A DNA stretch of 41,205 nt, taken from NCBI GenBank assembly GCA_040005555.1, contig JBDTYT010000006.1, positions 1-41,205 on the forward strand. The letters run 5' to 3'. Positions within the stretch are counted from its first letter, which is position 1, and every line of letters starts with the position of its first letter. The notes below the pieces were generated by a model. That model did not search any database. It was not told the DNA's origin and worked only from the letters and a program-made list of their open reading frames with translations. The DNA comes from JBDTYT01 sp040005555 (lineage in GTDB: Bacteria; Actinomycetota; UBA4738; HRBIN12). This document shows, in pieces, positions 33,288 to 41,205 of this stretch. Made by a program: the position numbers and the translations under genes.

Positions 33288-33638
33288 GTGCCCGAATCGA
33301 GCCGCCCGAGCCGCGTATCCGAGGAGTTCCGCGAGATCCTCGCCGAGGCCGTCTTCAAGCTCAAGGATCCCCGCGTGGGGTTCGTGACGATCGTTCGCGT
33401 CACGGTCACGCCAGACCTGCGTCACGCACGGGTCTTCTACACGGCGCTCGGGGAGGAGCGGGAGCGCAAAGCGACCGCCGCGGGACTGCGCTCGGCCGCG
33501 CCGCACCTGCGCAAGGTGATCGGCGATCAGGTGAGGTTGAAGGTCTTGCCGGAGCTCGAGTTCGAACAGGATCGATCGGTCGAGACCGTCGACCGCATCG
33601 AGCGGCTCCTGCACGATCTCCATCGGGAGGACGCGTGA
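33288..33638 (+). CDS. rbfA: 30S ribosome-binding factor RbfA
   Basis: Helps mature the 16S rRNA 5' end and the 30S subunit. The 116-residue protein has the KH-type fold with RPSRVSEEFREILAEAV, LKDPRVGFVTIVRVTVTPDLRHARVFYTALG and LRSAAPHLRKVIGDQVRLKVLPELEFEQD. Length and motifs are typical. The GTG start lies one base after the DUF503 stop and the gene overlaps the DHH gene by 4 bases. Several late ribosome-assembly factors (rimP, rbfA, DUF503) are thus encoded together. Confidence 0.95.
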   Translation: MPESSRPSRVSEEFREILAEAVFKLKDPRVGFVTIVRVTVTPDLRHARVFYTALGEERERKATAAGLRSAAPHLRKVIGDQVRLKVLPELEFEQDRSVETVDRIERLLHDLHREDA

Positions 33639-34615
33639 CCGTCCAGATGGAACGTGCGGTGCGCGTGCTCTCGGAGGCAACCACGGTCGCGCTCGCCTGC
33701 CACGTGAACCCCGACGCCGATGCGCTCGGGTCCATGCTCGGCCTGTCGAACTACCTGCGCGAGCACGGCAAGAACACGGAGTGCTCCTTTCCGAACGACC
33801 CCTTCCGCCCCCCCCGGTGGGTCGAGCTCCTCCCCGGGCACGACGCCCTCGTCCCCCCGAAGCGCTTCCCGAAGCAGCCCGCGGTGATGGTGACGTGCGA
33901 CGTGGCGGCGATGGACCGCCTGGCCATGCTCGGCGCGACGGCGGTGCGCGCGAAGGAAGTCATATGGATCGACCACCACAAGAGCAACGAAGGGCTCGGG
34001 ACGATCCCGCTCATCGATCCGACGGCGTCCTCGACGTGCGAGATGGTCGCGCGGCTCATCGAGGCGATGGGGGGCGGCATGAGCGATGACACCGCGACGT
34101 GCCTGTACGCCGGCCTCGTGACGGACACGGGACGCTTCCAGTACGAGGCCGTGCGCCCCGAGACGCTCCGTCTCGGGGCCGAGCTGCGCGAGCACGACTT
34201 CGACCACACGCAGCTCATCCAAGCTCTCTACGAGGACAACGGAGCGCCGTACCTGAAACTCATGGGCGTGGCGCTGCAGCGGCTCACGCTCGACCCCGAG
34301 GCCGACCTCGTGTGGAGCTACCTCACCCAAGGGGACCTATCGGAGGCCGGCGTGGATCCGAGCGAGGCCGACGACCTCATCGACACGATCAGAACGGCGC
34401 GCGAGGCGGACGTCGCGGCGGTCGTGAAGCAGCAACGCGACGGTCGCTTCAAGGTGAGCATGCGATCACGAGGGGGCCACGACGTCGCCGAGGTTGCACA
34501 GATCTTCGGTGGCGGCGGTCACCGGCTCGCGGCGGGCTACACGTCCCGACACGGGCTCGCCGGGACGGTCGAGCGCATGCGCGCCGCCCTGCGCGGCGAG
34601 GCGGTCACCCCGTAA
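33635..34615 (+). CDS. DHH family phosphoesterase (NrnA-like)
   Basis: A 326-residue DHH/DHHA1 phosphoesterase. The N-terminal domain carries the metal-binding motifs HVNPDADALGS, the DVAAMD region and IDHHKSNEG. The DHHA1 substrate-binding domain ends with FGGGGHRLAAGY. NrnA-type enzymes degrade nanoRNA and pAp, and related mycobacterial enzymes cleave cyclic di-AMP or its product. The exact substrate cannot be told from sequence. The position between rbfA and truB is standard for this family. The GTG start overlaps the rbfA stop (GTGA). Confidence 0.93.
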   Translation: MTVQMERAVRVLSEATTVALACHVNPDADALGSMLGLSNYLREHGKNTECSFPNDPFRPPRWVELLPGHDALVPPKRFPKQPAVMVTCDVAAMDRLAMLGATAVRAKEVIWIDHHKSNEGLGTIPLIDPTASSTCEMVARLIEAMGGGMSDDTATCLYAGLVTDTGRFQYEAVRPETLRLGAELREHDFDHTQLIQALYEDNGAPYLKLMGVALQRLTLDPEADLVWSYLTQGDLSEAGVDPSEADDLIDTIRTAREADVAAVVKQQRDGRFKVSMRSRGGHDVAEVAQIFGGGGHRLAAGYTSRHGLAGTVERMRAALRGEAVTP

Positions 34616-34624
34616 GGCGTGGGG

Positions 34625-34630
34625 TAGCCT
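34625..34630 (+). promoter_or_regulatory. TANNNT box, leaderless-type promoter of truB
   Basis: TAGCCT ends 6 bases before the GTG at 34637, with GCGCCG between and no ribosome-binding site. Confidence 0.45.
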
Positions 34631-34636
34631 GCGCCG

Positions 34637-35500
34637 GTGGAGCGTACCCCCGACGGACTCATCCTCATCGACAAGCGAGCGGGGATCACGTCGCACGACG
34701 TCGTCGACGAGGTTCGGCGCGCCCTCGGGAACCGCAAGGTCGGCCACGCAGGAACGCTCGATCCCATGGCGACCGGCTTGCTCGTGGTGGGGGTGGGGCG
34801 CGCGACGCGGCTGCTGCGGTACTTCGGCGAGCTCCCGAAGACCTACGAAGGGACCGGTCGGCTGGGGGAGGAGACCGACACACTCGACGCCGAAGGAACG
34901 ATTGTGCGAACCTCGAAGGTGAGTGTGTCTCGGGCGGAGCTCGACCTGGCCGCCGCGGCGCTCGTCGGCGCAACGATGCAGGTGCCGCCCGCGTATTCGG
35001 CGGTGAAGGTCGGCGGTCGAAAACTCTACGAGGCGGCGCGCGCCGGTGAGGTCCTCGAGGCGCCCCCGCGACCGATCCGGGTCGACGCGTTCGACATCCG
35101 TGCGTTCGCCGATCCCGACTTCGACTTCATCCTCACGTGCTCGGGCGGTACTTACGTGCGCCGGCTGGTCGCGGACGTCGGGGGGTCGCTCGGCTGCGGG
35201 GCGCACCTCGTCCGGCTCCGACGGACGGCGATCGGTCCGTACCTCGTGAAGGATGCCGAGCCCAGAGCACGGATCGTGCCGGGGGCAGTCGTTCCCCTTG
35301 ACCGTGCCGTCGGTCACCTCCCGCGCGTCGATCTCACGCCGGAGGAGGCCGAGGCAGCCGGATACGGCCGCATCCTCGGGCCGGCAGGGATCGAGGGGCC
35401 GTACGGGGTGTACGGTCCGCAGGATCGGCTGATCGGGATCTACCGGGACGATGGCGCGAAGGCTCGACCCGAGGTGATCCTCGCGCAGGTCGGGGGTTGA
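34637..35500 (+). CDS. truB: tRNA pseudouridine synthase B
   Basis: Makes pseudouridine 55 in the T loop of tRNAs. The 287-residue protein begins DGLILIDKRAGITSHDVVDEVRR. The catalytic motif GHAGTLDPMATGLL (Asp42) follows, then KTYEGTGRLGEETDT, the VPPAYSAVKVGGRKLYEAARAG block and a C-terminal domain. The family usually reads KxYxxxxxLGxxTDT; the fit here is good. It has its own leaderless-type promoter although it follows the rbfA-DHH genes by only 21 bases. Confidence 0.95.
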   Translation: MERTPDGLILIDKRAGITSHDVVDEVRRALGNRKVGHAGTLDPMATGLLVVGVGRATRLLRYFGELPKTYEGTGRLGEETDTLDAEGTIVRTSKVSVSRAELDLAAAALVGATMQVPPAYSAVKVGGRKLYEAARAGEVLEAPPRPIRVDAFDIRAFADPDFDFILTCSGGTYVRRLVADVGGSLGCGAHLVRLRRTAIGPYLVKDAEPRARIVPGAVVPLDRAVGHLPRVDLTPEEAEAAGYGRILGPAGIEGPYGVYGPQDRLIGIYRDDGAKARPEVILAQVGG

Positions 35501-35522
35501 GGGGATCGAGGGAGCACGCGCG

Positions 35523-36335
35523 ATGGGCAAAGGGGAGGGCGCCACGCAGACGCCCAAGAAGGCGTACGAGCGGGAATTGATCCGACTCCAAGAAGAGCTC
35601 GTGAAGATGGAGGACTGGGTGCAAGCCCAAGGGCTCCGCGTCGTGGTCCTCTTCGAAGGGCGGGACGCGGCCGGCAAGGGCGGCACGATCAAACGCATCA
35701 CCGAGCACCTGAACCCGCGCGTGACTCGCATCGTCGCTCTGCCCAAACCCACCGAGCGGGAGCGCTCACAGTGGTACTTTCAGCGCTACGTCGCCGAGCT
35801 CCCCGCCGCCGGCGAGATCGCCCTGTTCGATCGCTCCTGGTACAACCGCGCCGGCGTCGAGAAGGTGCTCGGCTTCTGCACCGCCGAGGAGCACCGCCGG
35901 TTCCTGCGCCAGTGCCCGATCTTCGAGCGGCTGCTCGTCGAGGACGGGATCCACCTCATCAAGTACTGGTTCTCGGTGTCGGACGAGGAGCAGGAGCGCC
36001 GGTTCACGGCTCGGGTCGGCGATCGGATGCGCCGGTGGAAGCTGTCGGGCACCGATCTGTACTCGCGCACGCGCTGGGTCGACTACTCGCGTGCCAAGGA
36101 TGAGATGTTCGTGCATACCGACATCCCGGAGGCTCCGTGGTTCGTTGTCGAGGCCGACGACAAGCGGGCGGCGCGCATCAACTGCATCGCCCACCTGTTG
36201 TCGCAAGTCCCGTACGAGGAGAAGCCGCTGCCCGAGATCGAGATCCCCGACCGTCAGCGCGACGAGGGCTACGTGCGTCCGCCGCGCGACGTCAACACCT
36301 ACGTTCCCGATCGCGCGGCAGGCCTGCGCGGCTGA
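35523..36335 (+). CDS. ppk2: polyphosphate kinase 2 (PPK2) family
   Basis: PPK2 enzymes transfer phosphate between polyphosphate and nucleoside phosphates. The 270-residue protein has Walker A in VVLFEGRDAAGKGGTIKRI, the lid region PKPTERERSQWYFQRYV, Walker B and motif FDRSWYNRAGVEKVLGFC, and LIKYWFSVSDEEQERRF. The single-domain size fits class I PPK2, which prefers nucleoside diphosphates, but class cannot be assigned firmly by eye. The ATG at 35523 is preceded by GAGGGAG. The gene stands alone after truB; a UPF0104 membrane protein follows. Confidence 0.93.
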   Translation: MGKGEGATQTPKKAYERELIRLQEELVKMEDWVQAQGLRVVVLFEGRDAAGKGGTIKRITEHLNPRVTRIVALPKPTERERSQWYFQRYVAELPAAGEIALFDRSWYNRAGVEKVLGFCTAEEHRRFLRQCPIFERLLVEDGIHLIKYWFSVSDEEQERRFTARVGDRMRRWKLSGTDLYSRTRWVDYSRAKDEMFVHTDIPEAPWFVVEADDKRAARINCIAHLLSQVPYEEKPLPEIEIPDRQRDEGYVRPPRDVNTYVPDRAAGLRG

Positions 36336-36340
36336 GCTGC

Positions 36341-36346
36341 TAGGCT
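36341..36346 (+). promoter_or_regulatory. TANNNT box upstream of the UPF0104 gene
   Basis: TAGGCT ends 10 bases before the GTG at 36357. The intervening CGGCCGCGAC has no ribosome-binding site. Confidence 0.35.
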
Positions 36347-36356
36347 CGGCCGCGAC

Positions 36357-37457
36357 GTGACGGGATCTGCGACCGAGGCGAAGAAACGCTCGAAGGGCTG
36401 GAGCACGAAGCGCATCGTGCAGACCGTTCTGTCGGTCATCGTCGTGGTGGGGATCTTCGTCTTCGCGATCCCGAAGATCGCCGACTACTCCGCGGTCTGG
36501 AAGACCATCACCAGCATGACGTGGCTCGAGCTCGGGTCGCTCGTCGCTGCCACGATCTTCAACCTGTTCACCTATTGGTGGGCGAACATGGCCGCGCTCC
36601 CGGGACTCACGCTCGCGCAGTCCGCGGTGGTGACGCAGACCACGACCTCGGTCTCGAACACCCTGCCGGCAGGAGGGGCGGTGGGGGTGGGGCTCACGTA
36701 CTCCATCCTCGGATCCTGGGGGTTCGAGAAGGGGTCGATCTCGCTCTACGTCCTGGTGACCGGCATCTGGAACATCTTCATGAAACTGGCCCTGCCGGTG
36801 ATCTCGCTCGGGCTCCTTGCCGCGACCGGGCAACTCACGTCCACCTTGGTCCTCGCCGCGGTGTTGGGCGTGGGTCTGCTGCTCGTGGCCCTTGTGCTGT
36901 TCGGGCTGATCCTGTGGAAGAAGTCCTTCGCGAAGCGGATCGGCGACCGGCTCGGGCGCATCGTCTCGTTCCTCCTGAAGCTCGTGCGTCGTCCCGCCGT
37001 CTCGGACTGGGGCGAGGCGGCGGTGCGCTTCCGTCGCGAGACGATCGATCTCGTCGCGACCCGGTGGGGATGGATCACCTTCACGACCGTCCTGAGCCAT
37101 CTGGCGCTGTACTTCATCCTGCTCCTGTCGCTCCGCCACGTCGGCATCTCCGAGCACGAGGTCAGCGCGCTCCAGGTGCTCGCGGTCTTCGCCTTCGGTC
37201 GCCTCATCAGCGCGCTGCCGATCACGCCCGGTGGGGTCGGCCTCATCGAGTTCGGGTACATCGGGGGATTGGTCGCGGCGGGAGGGAACAAGTCGCAGGT
37301 GGTCGCCGCGGTGCTGCTGTTCCGCACGCTCACTTACGGGGTCCAGATCCCCCTCGGGGCGTTCACCTACATGATCTGGCGACGCAAGGAGAGTTGGCGC
37401 AAGGAACCATCGGAGGCGCAGGGAAAGGGCGAGGAGGCGGCCGCGACCGCATCGTGA
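36357..37457 (+). CDS. UPF0104/YbhN family membrane protein (flippase-like)
   Basis: A 366-residue membrane protein of the family related to the transmembrane half of lysylphosphatidylglycerol synthase (MprF/AglD2 type). About eight hydrophobic segments. Conserved features include SVSNTLPAGGAVGVGLTYSIL, FAFGRLISALPITPGGVGLIEFG and the last helix with RTLTYGVQIPLG. There is no soluble aminoacyl-transferase domain, so it does not make lysyl-PG. Relatives are thought to flip or bind polyprenyl or lipid substrates. It ends convergent to a PAP2 phosphatase and a PAP2-like/kinase fusion on the other strand, which suggests a shared role in lipid-phosphate metabolism. Confidence 0.88.
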   Translation: MTGSATEAKKRSKGWSTKRIVQTVLSVIVVVGIFVFAIPKIADYSAVWKTITSMTWLELGSLVAATIFNLFTYWWANMAALPGLTLAQSAVVTQTTTSVSNTLPAGGAVGVGLTYSILGSWGFEKGSISLYVLVTGIWNIFMKLALPVISLGLLAATGQLTSTLVLAAVLGVGLLLVALVLFGLILWKKSFAKRIGDRLGRIVSFLLKLVRRPAVSDWGEAAVRFRRETIDLVATRWGWITFTTVLSHLALYFILLLSLRHVGISEHEVSALQVLAVFAFGRLISALPITPGGVGLIEFGYIGGLVAAGGNKSQVVAAVLLFRTLTYGVQIPLGAFTYMIWRRKESWRKEPSEAQGKGEEAAATAS

Positions 37458-37463
37458 TGCGGT
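37446..37463. terminator. inverted repeat at the UPF0104/PAP2 convergent junction
   Basis: ACCGCAT (37446-37452) and ATGCGGT (37457-37463) form a perfect 7-pair stem with a CGTG loop covering the UPF0104 stop codon. It could act on transcripts from both sides. No U-tract is present. Confidence 0.4.
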
Positions 37464-37478
37464 GTGCGCCAGGCTCGG

Positions 37479-38174
37479 TCAGCCTCCGGGGGAGTCCGCC
37501 CGCGTGTCGGTCAGCGCTCGCCGGCGCATCACGATGTCGCGCACCTCAGTGGTGAGCGCAGCCGAGCCGAGCGCGACCCCCGCCCCGAGCAGTACTCCCG
37601 CCACGACATCCGAGAACCAGTGCGCGTCCAGGTACACACGCGAGAGCGCCATCACGAACGCGAAGGCGACCGCGGCGATCTCCCAGCGCCGCCGCGCTCG
37701 TCCCGGCGGGATCATCACCAGAACGAGGGCCACGGCGGTCGCGGCTCCTGCGACCGCGTGGCCGGACGGGAACGAGTGACCGATGGTGGCCACGACGGGA
37801 TCCGGGGGGCGTCCGCGGTGGAAGAACGCCTTGGCACCCGTGAGGACGACCTCGGCGGAGACCCACGTGAGGATCCACGTTCCGAACGCGCGCCATCGAC
37901 GGCGGAACATCAGCCACAGGGCGACGAGGATGCGGAGGGGGATGGTGACCACGCCGCCCCCGATCACGTTCAGCGCCCGCGCGATCCAGGTGAGGGGCGT
38001 GTTGCGGATGTCGTCCATCGCGTGGAAGATCGCCAGATCCCAGCGGCCGACGATGGGGAGGGTCGTCGCGGGCGCGTCGCCCGCCGGATGGCGTCCGACC
38101 GCCAGGAACACGACGGCCATCGAGAGCAGCAAGGCGAGCGAGTACCAGAATGCGCGGCGATGGTTCGTGAGCAC
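37479..38174 (-). CDS. PAP2 family lipid phosphatase
   Basis: A 231-residue membrane phosphatase of the PAP2 superfamily (like PgpB or undecaprenyl-diphosphate phosphatases). All three catalytic motifs are intact: KAFFHRGRP (Lys115, Arg122, Pro123), PSGH at 136-139, and SRVYLDAHWFSD at 178-189 (Arg179, His185, Asp189). About six hydrophobic segments surround them. The GTG at 38174 is chosen because it gives a basic start followed by the first membrane helix; the frame is open further upstream but runs into the next gene. It is the last gene of a minus-strand group with a lipoprotein and a degenerate PAP2/kinase fusion. The substrate is unknown. Confidence 0.9.
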   Translation of the reverse strand: MLTNHRRAFWYSLALLLSMAVVFLAVGRHPAGDAPATTLPIVGRWDLAIFHAMDDIRNTPLTWIARALNVIGGGVVTIPLRILVALWLMFRRRWRAFGTWILTWVSAEVVLTGAKAFFHRGRPPDPVVATIGHSFPSGHAVAGAATAVALVLVMIPPGRARRRWEIAAVAFAFVMALSRVYLDAHWFSDVVAGVLLGAGVALGSAALTTEVRDIVMRRRALTDTRADSPGG

Positions 38175-38185
38175 AGATCGCTCGC

Positions 38186-38758
38186 CTATCCCGCGCACGC
38201 AGGAGCGCCGGCGCCGCAGAGCGACAGGCCGAGATCGTCCTGCACCGCCGCGACCACCACCGAACGCGGCGTGAACGAGAGCGCTTCGTCGGCCTCGAGG
38301 GCGAGCGTCGTCGACGCCCCGGCCTGGAAGCGATACCGGTAGGTGACGCACCCACCGGAGAACACGTAGTAGCGGTTGCCCGAATAGCTCGGCTGCAAGC
38401 TGATGGGCTGTTCGTACCGTCTCGTCCCGACCTCCCCGGGGGCGGGCGCGACCTCCACTGCGTCGGAGACGTCGCACGAGGGGAGGAGGTCGACCTCGAG
38501 GGCGCGGACCCCAGCCCGGTCGCTGTTCAACCAGAACGTCATCCGGCCGTCCACGATCTCGGACCCGCCCGGCGACCATCCCGAGGGGAGGGTCTTCACG
38601 CACGGGATGAGGGTCGCATCGGGCACCGACTGCGCGGCGAGCACGAAGATCGCCGAGCTCGGTCGCGAGCATTGGGCCTCGACCGCGGCGCTCGTCCCGC
38701 ACCCCGTCCCGATCACGCTGAGCGCGAGCGCTCCGACGATCGCCGTCCGCTGTCTCAC
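38186..38758 (-). CDS. putative lipoprotein of unknown function
   Basis: A 190-residue exported protein I do not recognise. It starts MRQRTAIVGALALSVIGTGC, a signal peptide with a Cys at position 20 that could be lipidated, although Gly at -3 is not the ideal lipobox residue. The mature part is about 170 residues with four more Cys (near EAQC, IPC, PSC and GGC) and a Cys near the end, beta-rich by eye, with no known motif. The GTG at 38758 overlaps the stop of the PAP2-like/kinase fusion by 4 bases, so the two are co-translated. The PAP2 gene follows closely. An extracytoplasmic partner of these membrane proteins is plausible. Confidence 0.75.
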   Translation of the reverse strand: MRQRTAIVGALALSVIGTGCGTSAAVEAQCSRPSSAIFVLAAQSVPDATLIPCVKTLPSGWSPGGSEIVDGRMTFWLNSDRAGVRALEVDLLPSCDVSDAVEVAPAPGEVGTRRYEQPISLQPSYSGNRYYVFSGGCVTYRYRFQAGASTTLALEADEALSFTPRSVVVAAVQDDLGLSLCGAGAPACAG

Positions 38759-40455
38759 GCGAACACCGTCCAGTTGGAAACGAGGAGACCGAAGATGAAG
38801 AACGCCGCGATGAGCATCTCGACGGTGAGCACGACGCGACGCGCGCTCCACCGCTGGATCGCGACGGGCGGATAGTCGGGCGCCAGGGTCCGGAACTGCG
38901 CGAGCAGGTCGCGGCCGTCACGCTTCAGTGACGCGCGGAGCTGCGTGGGGCTCGCGACGCCTCGAGCCGCCGCGAAGGCCTCGCCGATCTCCTGCGGCGA
39001 GAACGAACGCAGAGCCGACGCATACACCCGGTCCGCGTCGGTCCGAAGACCCAGGACCAGCATCATGTTCGCGAGGTCCACCGCCTGTCGCCATGGTGAA
39101 GGACGCACCTGCACGAAGAAGACGTCGATGAGTTTCAATGTGCCGTCGCGCACCATGAGGTTGGCGGGCTTCACATCGCGATGGGCGAGCCCCGAGTCCC
39201 ACATGTGACGGATCAACCGGATGCCCTGGTCGATCACCCCGTCGTCGATCTCGGCGTCACCGATCTCGATCGCCCCCTCGAAGAACTCCATGACGATCAT
39301 GTACTCGCGTTCGGGCGAGATCTCGACGATGCCGTAGGGCTTGGGCGAGGGGAACCCGTCGTCGTACAGGAGCCGCAGCGTGTAGTCCTCGTACTCCACG
39401 AACCGCCGAACCGATTGGAACGGCGTCTCGTCCTCGAGCGCGCCGTACATGATCTGGCGGCCGAGCTTGTACCAGCGATCCGCGCGGACGTGGTTCTTCG
39501 CGTACAGCTTCGCGAACACGTAGTGCTCAGGCTCCTCCTCGGTCGCGGCGATCTTCATCCGCAGTGGGGTCGAACCCCCCGACCCCTCCAGACCGACAGG
39601 CTTGACCTCGAGCACCGAGAGTCCGAGCTGCTCGTGCACCGCTTGCACGATCGCCCGACCACGGAGGCCCCCCACGTCGAGGTGCGCCGATTTCCCGCGC
39701 CCGTACGAGACGGGGAACACGTCGTTGGGCGTGAACCAGCGGAACGCGATCAGCCCGATCGCCATCCCGAACACGGCGCCGAACCCGGCACTCGTGGGCT
39801 GGTCGACGGCCAGGTAGACGCGTGCGAAGAAGGCGAACCCAAGCACGATGCCGATGGCCCACTTGGCGAGGTATCGGACGCGGCCCTGGGGGACGAGCGC
39901 GTACGTCATCCCGATCAACGTGACGCCGAGCGAGGCGAGCGGTTGCGACGGCATCGAGTAGCCCCTCCAGCCGGCAAGGATCTCTACGCCGAGCGGCCTC
40001 GGTCGGGCGATGAAGATCGCCAGCGCGGCGGTGAGGCCTTCAGCCACGATCACGGCTCCGAGGAACACCAGCAGATGACGCCAGCGGCGGAAGACCACGA
40101 GGACGAGGATCGTCCCCCAGCGAAGGACCCGGATCGTCCAGACCGAGGTGACCGCGTTGACCCACAGCGTGATGTCCGTGAGCCACTGCGTGCGAAGCGC
40201 GACCACCCATCGCAGGCGCTCCGAGTCCCAGTGCTCGAACAGCCGTTGGAACGGCGCGAACACGATGACGCCGATCGCGACCGAGATGAGGTACCCGACC
40301 ATGATGAGCCAGAAGCGACCGCTGCGCCCCAGGTCGCGCGGCAGGGGCGGGGGCTCGCCGGACGGCCGCCGTCGGCGATTCTCCGCGTGCTGCGAGAGCA
40401 GTTGCTCGCGCGCCGTCCGCCCACCCGACCTACCGATGTCTTCGCTCGTCCCCAC
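38755..40455 (-). CDS. degenerate PAP2-like membrane domain fused to a protein-kinase-like domain
   Basis: A 566-residue fusion. Residues 1-45 are basic and polar. Residues 46-240 form a six-helix domain with PAP2 layout, but its catalytic residues are gone. RPRP remains at 151-154, while PSGH is replaced by PSQP (169-172) and the last motif reads ARVYLAVDQPTS (211-222), lacking its His and Asp. Residues 290-500 form a kinase-like domain of atypical (RIO/lipid-kinase-like) type with the nucleotide Lys316, the catalytic AHRDVKPANLM (Asp427, Asn432) and Asp444 in LIDVF. These residues are intact. A final membrane helix is at 540-560. GTG start. The substrate could be a lipid, a glycan or a protein. 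Confidence 0.82.
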   Translation of the reverse strand: MGTSEDIGRSGGRTAREQLLSQHAENRRRRPSGEPPPLPRDLGRSGRFWLIMVGYLISVAIGVIVFAPFQRLFEHWDSERLRWVVALRTQWLTDITLWVNAVTSVWTIRVLRWGTILVLVVFRRWRHLLVFLGAVIVAEGLTAALAIFIARPRPLGVEILAGWRGYSMPSQPLASLGVTLIGMTYALVPQGRVRYLAKWAIGIVLGFAFFARVYLAVDQPTSAGFGAVFGMAIGLIAFRWFTPNDVFPVSYGRGKSAHLDVGGLRGRAIVQAVHEQLGLSVLEVKPVGLEGSGGSTPLRMKIAATEEEPEHYVFAKLYAKNHVRADRWYKLGRQIMYGALEDETPFQSVRRFVEYEDYTLRLLYDDGFPSPKPYGIVEISPEREYMIVMEFFEGAIEIGDAEIDDGVIDQGIRLIRHMWDSGLAHRDVKPANLMVRDGTLKLIDVFFVQVRPSPWRQAVDLANMMLVLGLRTDADRVYASALRSFSPQEIGEAFAAARGVASPTQLRASLKRDGRDLLAQFRTLAPDYPPVAIQRWSARRVVLTVEMLIAAFFIFGLLVSNWTVFA

Positions 40456-40479
40456 GGGCCCTTCGCCTCGGTCCGACCG

Positions 40480-40485
40480 ACTCTA
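40480..40485 (-). promoter_or_regulatory. possible -10 box upstream of the PAP2-like/kinase gene
   Basis: TAGAGT on the minus strand, overlapping the stop codon of the binding-protein gene, 24 bases before the GTG. The -35 region is poor. The gene may simply be transcribed with the upstream gene. Confidence 0.2.
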
Positions 40486-41205
40486 CCCTGCGCCGCCCAC
40501 GAACCCGTGCGCGACGAGCCAGGCCCGGGCGGCGTGGGCGGGGTCGATGCCTTGGAATCCGACCTGCGCGTTCAGCACCCGGAGCGCCTGGTCCGTGAGC
40601 TCGGCGGACACGGCGTTGAGCAGGTCGACGAGCTGAGGCCCGAACCGTCGGACGGTATCGTCACGTACGACGGGAGTCACGTTCTCCGCAGGTTGCAAAC
40701 CCAGATCGTCCTGCAGCAGCACGAAGTCGTTCTGCGTGATCTGGCCATCGGTCGTGAAGACGAGCGCCACGTCCACCGTACCGTCCGCGAGCGCAGCGGC
40801 CGTGAGCGGTCCGCTGGTGTCCAAAGGCACGAAGCTCTTGAAGTGCAGTCCATACGTCGACTCCAGGCCCTGCAGACACAGCGCACGACGTAGGCACTCC
40901 ACCGGTCCGCCGAAGGTGAGCGCGGATGCCACCGAGGTCAGATCGCTGATCGTGCGCAAGCCGTAGCGCTCGGCCGTCGCGCGCGTGACCGCGAAGCCGT
41001 TCTGATCCTCTGCCCGAGCTGGCTCGAGCGCCATGATCCCGCGCGGCGCGAGGGCCTGGGCGAGTGCGCGGTTCGTGTCCTCCTGATCCCCCGTCCCGGG
41101 CGCGCCCCCGAGCGTGGTGAATGCGAGCGCGCTCCCCGCGTACTCGGGGACGAGCTCGACGAGACCGCGTTGGAGCGCCGGCTCCACCAGCTCGCGCGGG
41201 CCGAG
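40483..41205 (-). CDS. betaine/choline-type ABC transporter substrate-binding protein, C-terminal part
   Basis: The 5' end lies outside the window; the frame is open to base 41205. The 240 visible residues match the ProX/OsmF/OpuC substrate-binding family: GPRELVEPALQRGLVELVPEYAG, the middle ALAPRGIMALEPARAEDQNGFAVT, YGLRTISDLTSVA, then DVALVFTTDGQITQNDFVLLQDDLGLQPAENVTPVVRDDTV. Such proteins capture glycine betaine, choline, carnitine or similar solutes for uptake. Aromatic cage residues cannot be placed with confidence. No permease or ATPase gene is seen before the window ends. It precedes the PAP2-like/kinase gene by 27 bases. Confidence 0.85.
   Translation of the reverse strand, partial: LGPRELVEPALQRGLVELVPEYAGSALAFTTLGGAPGTGDQEDTNRALAQALAPRGIMALEPARAEDQNGFAVTRATAERYGLRTISDLTSVASALTFGGPVECLRRALCLQGLESTYGLHFKSFVPLDTSGPLTAAALADGTVDVALVFTTDGQITQNDFVLLQDDLGLQPAENVTPVVRDDTVRRFGPQLVDLLNAVSAELTDQALRVLNAQVGFQGIDPAHAARAWLVAHGFVGGAG

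Overview
The window is one contiguous, very G+C-rich chromosomal segment with no sign of a mobile element, tRNA, rRNA or CRISPR array. Gene content and order point to the Actinomycetota. The markers are the actinobacterial protein DUF2469 between rnhB and yraN, a WhiG/FliA-type sigma factor and a LytM-like peptidase just before rpsB-tsf-pyrH-frr-cdsA, then dxr-rseP-ispG, and rimP-nusA-ylxR-infB-DUF503-rbfA-DHH-truB. EF-Ts and IF-2 are short for well-known actinomycetes, and two unfamiliar gene groups interrupt the conserved order. This suggests a deep-branching or uncultured lineage, but I cannot place it more precisely.

Layout. 1-5067: end of rplS, lepB, rnhB, DUF2469, yraN, comM, dprA (protein export, RNA/DNA hybrid repair, DNA uptake and processing). 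5244-7118: xerC and the sigma factor. 7214-10226: a secreted M23 peptidase, a PQQ-type beta-propeller with a membrane anchor, and an unknown membrane protein. 10233-14838: rpsB operon behind a structured leader, ending in a cdsA with a very long acidic N-terminal extension. 14904-21056: dxr, rseP, a two-component system coupled to yjbQ, and ispG. 21057-23286 (minus strand): trpE-trpG behind an unannotated tryptophan leader peptide (23178-23249) with a promoter and hairpins. 23377-26672: two tandem paralogous secreted proteins of unknown function. 26693-28693: proS and a small unknown gene. 28764-34615: the rimP-nusA-infB operon, with a terminator-like hairpin between its promoter and first gene. 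34637-37457: truB, ppk2 and a UPF0104 membrane protein. 37479-41205 (minus strand): a PAP2 phosphatase, a putative lipoprotein, a pseudo-PAP2/kinase fusion and the end of a betaine-type ABC binding protein.

Most genes sit in tightly packed operons with 4-base overlaps (ATGA, GTGA, TTGA). Where a gene starts after a gap, a TANNNT box usually lies 6-10 bases before the start codon and there is no convincing ribosome-binding site. That is the geometry of leaderless transcription. The most interesting unexplained features are the lipid-phosphate/kinase neighbourhood at 36357-40455, the trp attenuator, the rimP-nusA leader hairpin and the tandem secreted paralogs.
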